Below, one piece after another: positions 57,103-64,000 of a stretch of DNA of 64,000 nucleotides. A model generated the notes under the pieces. It was given only the letters and a program-made list of their open reading frames with translations. It did not search any database and was not told the DNA's origin. The translations under genes were made by a program, and so were the position numbers. Location: assembly GCA_965178125.1 (NCBI GenBank), contig OZ237767.1, positions 310,001 to 374,000 of the forward strand. The letters are read 5' to 3'. The stretch comes from Bilabrum cf. latius. Lineage: Eukaryota; Bigyra: Bicosoecida; Bigyra; Bicosoecida. Numbering within the stretch: the first letter of the stretch is position 1; the number at the start of each line of letters is the position of its first letter.

Positions 57103-58524
57103 ATGGCACAACTATCTTTACAGGCCCTATAGGCGGATGGTTTTTACATGCCCGCGGACTACGACCCCAAGAAGCACGGGAGCATTGACAAATTCGTTGG
57201 TAGCAAGGGGAGCTTCGGAGCCCGGGCAAACAAGCTGCATCTCGGCATTCTAGTTGTTCGGTTTGAAATGCCACATAACGTGTGGTGTCTAGGCTGCGGC
57301 GAACATGTGTCGAAAGGGATTCGATTCAACGCAGAAAAGAAACGAGTGGGCAAGTATTACTCGACCCCCATCTACGAGTTTCGAATGTCTTGCAGGTTCT
57401 GCCAGCACCCTTTTGTGGTTCGGACAGACCCAGAAAACAACGATTTTTCGTTCGAAAGCGGCCTGAAACGAAAGGCCGAAGGAGCATCGAAAGGAGTAGA
57501 GGAGGCGGCCGCTCGGCCGGGTGAGGCAGAACGCGAGGAGCTGCGCGGTGACGTGCTGTACAGCCTGGAGAGCGCCATTCAGGACAAGAGACGGGCCGAG
57601 GAGACGAAATCAAGTCTCGAAGCGGCCATGGAGCTGGCCGAGGAGGAGGGCGAGGAGGGCCCGTACGAGAGGAACCGGCTGGCGCGGCAGGTCGCTAGGG
57701 AGGACAGGAGGAGGGCGGCAGCGGCCGAACAGGAAGCGGACTCGCTTGGTCTCGCATCAGCCAGCCTGCTTCCCCGCCGCAGGAAGCGAGACATGAAGGA
57801 AGCCAGGGGGGTGGATTTTCTGGGGGATGCACCGGAGTCGAAGAGAAGGAGGGCAATGAGCGCGGCCTACGCCACCGCCTTGCACGCCCCCGTGCTGCCG
57901 CCTTCCCTGCCTTCGTCAACCCGGAATAAGAAACAGGAATCAGGACAGACCGGAACAGGCGAATCGTCGGGTGCTCGACCTGGGCATGCTGTGACCAGTG
58001 GTGTGACGAGTGCAGGCCCACCGGCACCGTCCTCCCAGGGCCAGGGGCATGGGCATGCTGCCTCCAATGCATGCTCCGGGCCTAGACCACGAAGCGACCC
58101 ATCCTCTTCTCCCTCTCCATCTCCCTCATCTTCATCTTCCTGTATGAAACCCAATGGCCCTTCAGGCGCTAGCACAGCACAGGGTGCACCAGCCACCCGA
58201 GGAGCTGAGTTGAGCGGGAGCTAGATCTAGGCATCGGGCGGGGCCGCTGCCGGTGGGTCGCAATCGGCAGACAGGGGCAGCTCTGCATCAAGAGAGTCGC
58301 AACGGGGCGTGCTGGTTGTGTCGAGAGGGAACAGTTCAAGCGCGGCTCGGCAGACCACCCGGGCCGTGCCACCAGTGGATGGGAGCGGTAGGCTGAGGCT
58401 GGCTGCATTAGAGGCGAGAGGGGTCCGGCTGTCGAGGTTCCAGCTGGCTGGGGGCAAGGCTAAGCAGAGGGGTGTTATGAGCAGCGGTGTAAAACTAGTG
58501 CGAAGGAAGAGAAAGAATGCATGA
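57103..58524 (+). CDS. CCDC130/YJU2B-type spliceosomal protein (CWC16 family)
   Basis: A 473-residue frame from the ATG at 57103 (a second ATG at 57148 is possible) to TGA, with three TAG codons as Gln. The upstream start is preferred because it adds ALQADGFYMPADYDP, matching the N-terminus of plant and animal CCDC130 proteins. The conserved core is intact: GILVVRFEMPHNVWCLGC, then IRFNAEKKRVGKYYSTPI, then CRFC and VRTDPEN. The four Cys (two CxxC pairs) form the zinc site of this family. A coiled, Glu/Arg-rich segment follows, then a long Ser/Pro/Gly-rich tail. The protein is expected to act in pre-mRNA splicing in the nucleus, in line with the many introns here. Confidence 0.9.
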
Positions 58525-58669
58525 TCGAATGTTGGTCGTTGCGGTCTCTTGGTAGGCCAGTATGCTCGCAAGCCCCGTCCAAGATTCGCGGTGCCGCCGG
58601 TATGTGACTAGTGCGAAATCGCGCACGCAACTGATCGCTTTCATCCGACATTTCTAAGGTTTTCGAAGT

Positions 58670-60297
58670 ATGAAGGGTGCAGTAGCCCTCGCTGCGATTG
58701 TTACATTTGCTGCCGGACACCCAGCAAGCCAGTTTCCGGTGAATATCCACTGGTCGCTGAACGGGGGTGGCCCCGAACAGGTTAGTCCTTGTTTCCTTGG
58801 CTTTCGCGCCACGAGAATTCCCTTTCCTAACCCAACTCCTCCAAGTTTCTCCCCTACAATACCAACATATCACAGATTTGGATCAACTATGGCGCTGACC
58901 CTAGCGAGATGGTCGCGAACTGGGTGACGGCCTCGAACGCCTCGTCAGTCGTGGAGTATGGCGAAGCGAGCGGTTCATACACCGGCAAGGCTACCGGCGA
59001 CACGTCCGCCTACACTTTCGGACTTTACAAGTCTGGCGTGTTTCATCACGCGACCATGACGGGCCTAAAGGCCAACACCGAGTATTTCTACCGCGTGGGC
59101 GACGGCAGCTCGAGCTGGTCCCAGGAGTACTCCTTCCGCTCGCACCCGGGCGTGGGCCCCGATGTCGACACCACCTGGTTCGTGATGGGAGACCTCGGCC
59201 AGACCACGTACAGCAACGAGACCATCTGGCACGGCAAGGACGCTCAGCGCGAGGACGGCGCCCAGCAGTTCTTCATCACGGGTGACCTCTCGTACGCCGA
59301 TTCGGACGAGCAGAGGTGGGACTCGTGGGGCAGGCTCATGCAGCCGCTCGCAGCGACCGTTCCCGGCGTGGTGGCCTTCGGCAACCACGAGGTCGAGACC
59401 CAGCCCATGACCGGCACCAACTTCGTGCCGGCCAACACCCGCTTCAGGATGCCCTACCCCAAGGGATCCCCCGGGCTCAACAACTTCTGGGCCATCGAGC
59501 ACGGCCCCATCACGCTCCTGAGCATGGGCTCCTACATCGATTTCGACGAGTCGTCGCCCCAGTACGCCTTCATCAAGAGCACCCTTGAGAACGTGGACCG
59601 GTCAAGGACCCCATTCGTGGTGGGCATTGCGCATGCCCCGTGGTGTGAGTTGAGTCTTTATTGCCCTTGGTGGAGAGTGTGCAGGCCAGTGTTGCTGTGG
59701 AGGTGCTCTGTGCGGTGGCACGTTGCTGAGCACATGCGCCGCTGCACAGGGGACTAGGATGGCTTTCAACCATGCCATGGCATGGTCTCCGACGCCCAAC
59801 GCTCTTTACAGACCTGGTCGAGCGTACTGCACGATCTACATACTGCACCCCCCAGCCGCCGCCCCAAGCATCCCTCTCCCTATTCTAACTCGCCCCTATA
59901 ATTCGCCCTTTTAACTTGCCCCGCAGACAACTCCAACACGGTGCACCACACCGAGGGCAAAGCCATGCTGGCCGTGTACGAGGACCTCTTCTACGGGAAG
60001 GTGGACGCCGTGTTCTTCGGTCACGTGCACGCATACGAGAGGCACTTCCCCTGCTACAAGGACAAGGTCGACCCCAAGGCGCCCGTGTACATCACCATCG
60101 GCGATGCAGGGAACAGGGAGGGCCTGTACTCGGACTGGGTGAAGCCCACGCCTGCTTGCAGCGCGTTCCACAAGGCCGAGTACGGCCACGGCCTGCTCCG
60201 AGCGAACGCCACCGACCTGGTGTGGGAGTGGCATCGTGACGAGGATGCCGAGTCCGTGGTGTCGGACCGCACGCAGATCCACGCCCGGTCCGAGTGA
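58670..60297 (+). CDS. Purple acid phosphatase, secreted
   Basis: Three exons, 58670-58780, 58876-59644 and 59927-60297 (416 residues, TGA stop). Introns of 95 and 282 bp have GTTAGT/ACAG and GTGAGT/GCAG borders, and all phases fit. A signal peptide (MKGAVALAAIVTFAAG) leads into a fibronectin-like domain with WINYGADPSEMVANW. The metallophosphatase domain has all expected metal-binding motifs: MGDLG, GDLSYAD, GNHE, GIAHAPWYNSN across the second junction, and FGHVHAYER. It hydrolyses phosphate esters at acidic pH with a two-metal centre, and is probably secreted for phosphate scavenging. No TAG codon is used. Gene structure and family are both clear. Confidence 0.93.
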
Positions 60298-60959
60298 TCT
60301 GTGATCCCCAATCCCCGGGGGTTCCAAGGAGAGGGCTTGGGCATGGCCTTGGCGGGGGGTTGATGTGGATCCATCGGGTGGTGGTCGCTAGCGTGCAGTG
60401 TAATGCACTTCTGAATGCTCGCGTCACACGCTTGGTAGTCCATACTGGGCTTGCCTTTGTCGCCGGGTAGCTAGCTGCGTTGGGCCAAAAGGGGTCTCGA
60501 AAACGCAGCTACTTGGGACCGACAGTGGATTCTTTCTGGATCTGCCACGAGTGTAGTAGTATTAAGTATTCCTACACTCAATCGATCATAAGCACAAGCC
60601 AGAAGACTTGCCTGCTCCAGCAGCCTCACACACTCGTCATGCCCTCCCAATCGAGCTGCTTCTAGTGGGGGCGCCAGCCGGGTCCCGCTCGCCCCGTCCT
60701 CTACATCGCCCTTCATTTCAATCGCGGCCTACCATCTTGCCCAGCTCAATCGCCCTCCCAGCTCCAGCGGCCTGCCCCACCCGCATCCCTCTTGGCTGCA
60801 TGTGGCCATGCCTCGCATGAAGCAGCCCGCCCCTATCCCCTCTTCGCCTCTAGTAGTGCCACGTGCTCCTAGTCCGCTCCCCCTCGGCGAGCTGCTGCCA
60901 ACCGCCGCGGGCCACATGGTGCAACGAGTAGGTGTCCCAGTGCGACCATCCGCCCCGAT
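60298..60959. other. Intergenic region with a possible ankyrin-like exon
   Basis: On the minus strand a frame open from 60917 to 60471 (one TAG as Gln) includes PPLEAARLGGHDECVRLLEQ, which resembles one ankyrin repeat. It is followed directly by AG|GCAAGT, the consensus of a GC-AG intron donor. It may be an exon of a gene whose other exons are not recognisable, or a remnant. The rest of the region shows nothing else. Confidence 0.3.
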
Positions 60960-62082
60960 TTATCCTCTGGCTCCACCATTGTCCTGCTCCGTTCCCTTCC
61001 CACCTGCGCTCGATGAAGAACCCCCCAGCCATCCGCCCAGCCAGCTTCCAGCGGTAGTTTGGCCTTCCCCGGCACTAGTCGCTCCCCCAGCAGTGGCAGT
61101 GGCAGTGGCAGTGGCAGTGGCAGTGGCAGTGGCTCCACCTGCCGCCGCACCAGGGGGCACCCGAAGGCTAGGCTTGACCGAGTATTCGCTGCCGTGCGAT
61201 GCACCCTGCGGTCCTCCCACTGCACGTCTCCCACTCCCACCCCCTTGCCCTTGTTCCCTCGCCAAGGTCATGCTGTGTTCCCTCTCCGAAGGGGGGGGCA
61301 GCCTAAGGTACCTGCCCGATCGCTTCTTGACAGTGCGGACCATCTTGTAGTGGGCCTCGTCCGCCTTCTTTAGGTCCTTGGGCACCCCGTCTCCGTTGGC
61401 ATACGCGAGGGAGAGGTTGGCGCAAGCCCTCACGTCGTCCCCGTCGCAACCCTTCTGAAGCAGCTCCACCCCCTTGGTGGGGTCGCGGGGGAACCCCTCG
61501 CGGCCGGTCAGGTAGACGATGCCGAGCGCTGAGCAGGAATCTGCATAGTCGTGCTGGTAGCACGCGGTTTCCAGGGCGTACCTTGCTCGCTCTGGGTCCG
61601 GCTTTGTCTCTCCGCCGGCGCCCGACAGCAGGCTTGGTCCTACCATGTCACAGGCCTGGCCGTTGCCAGAACGGCATGACTGGTAAAACAGGTCCATCGC
61701 CTTGACTGTGTCTTTCGCGACACCCTTTCCTGTAGCTGCGGTGCAACAGGAAGGCTTTGGTAGGGGTGATGGAGCCGTGACGGAAGCAGCTGGCAGTGCA
61801 CAGCGCCACAACTGCAACCAGCTCACCATACAATGCCGCCAAGTTGAAGCAGCTGTTCTTATGACTGTGATTAGTGCATGCATCCTCGTAATAGTACCTA
61901 GCTTTTTCGAAGTCTTTGCGCATGAAGGCCCACCATTCGCCGAGAGAGTGGCACGAATCAACAAGCCCCTCGTCGCAGCCAAGACTAAACTCCGTAAACT
62001 TATCCTCGAATTGCCGCATAACCATTTTATCTAATTTCTCGGCATCTCGCTTTCGCCGCGCTGGGGTGGAGTGTAAGGGCAT
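60960..62082 (-). CDS. COA7-like Sel1-repeat protein
   Basis: Exons 62082-61827 and 61729-60960 on the minus strand (341 residues, TAA stop) are joined across a 97-bp intron (GTGAGC to ACAG), which restores NLAALYGKGVAKD. Five Sel1-like helical repeats each carry a Cys pair spaced by seven or eight residues: CDEGLVDSC, CTNHSHKNSC, CRSGNGQAC, CYQHDYADSC and CDGDDVRAC. This spacing and the ending ACANLSLAYANGDGVPKD match the COA7 family, a disulfide-bonded mitochondrial intermembrane space protein needed for complex IV assembly. A Gly/Ser/Ala-rich tail of about 110 residues, including Ala-Thr repeats, is unlike animal COA7. No TAG codon is used. Confidence 0.75.
61091..61132. repeat. Hexamer microsatellite (CAGTGG)7
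   Basis: Seven perfect copies of CAGTGG. On the minus strand they encode the Ala-Thr repeat in the tail of the COA7-like protein. Confidence 0.9.
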
Positions 62083-62217
62083 GATTCGTGTGCTGATTGT
62101 AACTCAGTTGCACTTCCCGTGGATTTGGGGATACCCGGAAGAAACCAGCCGGCTCCTGTGAGTTCATTATTGATGTACGCTCTGATTAAACTATGCTAGT
62201 GGATACATAATTATTGA

Positions 62218-63135
62218 ATGGGCACTTCCACCGGGACTGGGCTCGTCGTTTTGTTCGTTGTTCTAGGCGCTGCTTGTTGTACCGGTGTGATTGCTGCCTG
62301 TGCGCGTTGCCGCGCAGTCTCATGGCTGTTCTAGGTACAATAGGTCTCTCAAGCTCGCGATGACAGTGATACGGAACAATTGATTGAATTGGAGGCAGGC
62401 AACCGGCGAGTGCGCCGCAGACAAGGGCGAGCAGCAGCGGATCCAGCAATCGACGAGCGCTGGCTTGCAGTGCCATCAGCAAAACTGAACGACGACACAG
62501 GCGCGGCTACCTAGCGTTCTGATACCAAACAGTAGCCTGTTCTCACGGCACGTGACCTGGAGCACGCCCCAGATGCAACCGGCATGTTTCTGCCGGCCCG
62601 CGAGGATTTTGACCGGCGCGGGCGTGCCATCTACGGCGATGCTTGGGACAGAGCAACCCCGGCCGGTCCAGGTGGCGAGCCCTCCGGGCTACCTCTGAAA
62701 GCCGTGTTTTCTATGCGCCCCTCCGCGATGCAGGACCTGCAAGCTAGAGCTAGGGCATAGGCCCGAGCACTTGCCTCCGAGAAGCGAGCACGCCGGATGC
62801 CAAAGCACGACAGCAATCAGGCTGCTGCCCGCGGTAGTGGCCGTAGTGGCCGTAGCAGACGCAGGAAGCGAGCACGTCCACCACTTCCGGCCGCTGGTCT
62901 TGTCATGAGCCCGCAATCAGCCGGTAAAGGTACTAAAACGAGCGAATCGATCGCTGCCAGTGCCAGTGAATCAAGCCGGGGGGCCAGTCCAAACCCAGCA
63001 CGAGGCGCACAGGTCAGTGGGGGCGAAAGCGGAGACGACGCAGACGTGTCCGGAGGCGATGGGATAGAAGAAGACTCGAGCGACGGCGGCGTAGACAGCA
63101 GCGATTTCGAGTGCGAGGTGGAACCCAAGTGGTGA
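62218..63135 (+). CDS. Small membrane-anchored basic/acidic protein, unknown function
   Basis: A 305-residue frame from an ATG directly after an in-frame TGA to a TGA, open only when five TAG codons are read as Gln. The N-terminus is a strong hydrophobic segment (TGLVVLFVVLGAACCTGVIA, about residues 6-25), a signal anchor or signal peptide. The centre is mixed and hydrophilic with FLPAREDFDRRGRAIYGDAW (about 123-142). An Arg-rich block (about 205-220) and a Ser/Gly/Asp-rich tail follow. No family is recognised. Length alone is modest evidence in GC-rich DNA; the exact start after a stop and the hydrophobic leader support it. Confidence 0.5.
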
Positions 63136-63303
63136 GGGGGGCCGCCCCCATAGTGGGGTAGAACCAAAGCGCTGTATCCTCTGTTGCATTTCCGTGCCCA
63201 TCCAAGCTCAGTCTACGTGCATGCGCATGAGCCGATGACCACGCATTGCTGCAATCTACCACTAGTGGCGGCAAAAATGTTACATATAGAAGGGCAGCCC
63301 GCG

Positions 63304-64000
63304 TCAAGTGCCGGCATCGTCCCCCCCTCGATCGGCGGGCCCTCCCTCCACGGCCGCTCCCTCATCGCGATTGCCTGTGTCAGAACGCCCAGCCGCTGCC
63401 ACCGCCCCACCACTACCGGAATTGCTGAGATCCTCCTCGTCCAGCGACACAGACCTTTGCCTGCCTCTCCTGCCCCTCCTCTTCACCTACCCCGCACCAA
63501 TGCCTTGACCTCCTGTTCCTACCCATCCCACTGGGGTCGGCTGCGGTGAGGGTGATGATGATGATGCTGGACCGCCGGCTGCACTCGTCACACGAATGCC
63601 CGGCCGGTCGCCCCTCGCAGCCGTGGACAGGGCCGCTGTTCCCCTTGTTCCCTAGCCGATCCCGTACCTGCCGTCGCTGACCGACCTAACCTCTGCCCCC
63701 GCCCCGGCTCCAGCCCATGAGTTGGCGCCGATGCGTGGGGGTAGCCCACGTACTGTACCCGTTGTGGCCTGCATGTGTGACGAGTGCGATGTCCCGCCCT
63801 CGTCCAGTCTCCTGACCCCCACCCTGGGGCTAGCCTCTGCCCACTCGTCATACCCGCTCGTCATACCAGTAGTACCGCTCGATGCCCGGCTGCCCCCAGT
63901 AAATCCGCCGCTTCTGCTCCTACGGAACGCGCTGTTGCCACCGCTGCCGCCAGTCGCTCTGCCGCTCAGCAGCACGGCAAAATGCAGAGCACCCTGCTGC
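63304..64000 (-). CDS. Partial low-complexity protein, C-terminal part (cut by window edge)
   Basis: A leftward frame is open from the window edge to a TGA at 63304-63306, at least 231 residues with two TAG codons as Gln. It is rich in Gly, Ser and Arg, with a segment RGRQRSVSLDEEDLSNSGSG that looks like a phosphorylated disordered tail. No domain is seen. Competing frames on the other strand are shorter and interrupted. In GC-rich DNA a frame of this size can occur by chance, so this is tentative. Confidence 0.4.

Noticed and set aside
60802-61350. A Pro-rich plus-strand frame over the COA7-like gene tail
   Set aside because: It is antisense to the Gly/Ser-rich tail and the CAGTGG repeat; the minus frame continues a gene with clear Sel1 repeats.

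Overview
The window holds two very different kinds of DNA. Bases 1 to about 12,540 are strongly AT-rich and gene-dense. They carry a set of genes typical of a polinton-like virus or virophage-like element: a capsid protein, a minimal family B DNA polymerase, a primase-helicase and several zinc-binding proteins. The left end lies outside the window, so packaging, penton and integrase genes may be further left. Bases from about 12,540 to 64,000 are GC-rich nuclear DNA of a unicellular eukaryote. They contain spliced genes with short GT-AG introns (89-282 bp), a LINE-type retroelement, and nuclear genes for cytosolic, membrane and secreted proteins.

The most important property for reading the window is the genetic code. 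TAG is a sense codon for glutamine in both parts, while TAA and TGA end genes. Many apparently broken reading frames become long continuous genes once TAG is read as Gln. The assignment is supported at positions where Gln is conserved: the reverse transcriptase TPQG box, the QAGFR-type motif, FG-GAP repeat units that have CAG in sister copies, and the domain II pore of the cation channel. The species cannot be named from this sequence; it is a protist with a UAG=Gln nuclear code.

Layout. 2-7089 (mostly +) and 7146-11453 (-): viral genes, many preceded by a conserved promoter word 28-30 bp before the start codon. 11454-12542: gene-poor viral flank with palindromes. 12543-15623 (-): LINE with reverse transcriptase and a repetitive 3' tail. 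15730-28738 (+): a 4,300-residue membrane protein with FG-GAP and IPT/TIG domains and a multi-pass C-terminus, almost all in one 12.8-kb exon. 29764-37131 (+): a four-domain voltage-gated cation channel. 38154-38854: probable retroelement remnant. 39491-40456 (-): ribosomal protein uS5/RPS2. 40597-43536 (+): secreted/membrane Cys-rich GLG1-like protein. 45106-47838 and 48690-51983 (+): two paralogous disordered proteins whose C-terminal domains appear to have undergone gene conversion. 52830-54520 (-): secreted agarase-like glycoside hydrolase. 54664-56965 (-): WDR4/TRM82-like WD40 protein. 57103-58524 (+): CCDC130/YJU2B-like splicing factor. 58670-60297 (+): purple acid phosphatase. 60960-62082 (-): COA7-like Sel1-repeat protein. 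62218-63135 (+): small membrane protein. 63304 to the right edge (-): partial low-complexity gene.

The viral genes form a replication module (primase-helicase, polymerase, zinc proteins) and a virion module (capsid and possible accessory structural proteins). The host genes are a normal mixed neighbourhood with no operon logic, except one tandem paralogue pair and one 140-bp divergent promoter. A 12-base word, GTGTGACGAGTG, recurs on both strands throughout the GC-rich part far more often than chance would allow and is unexplained.
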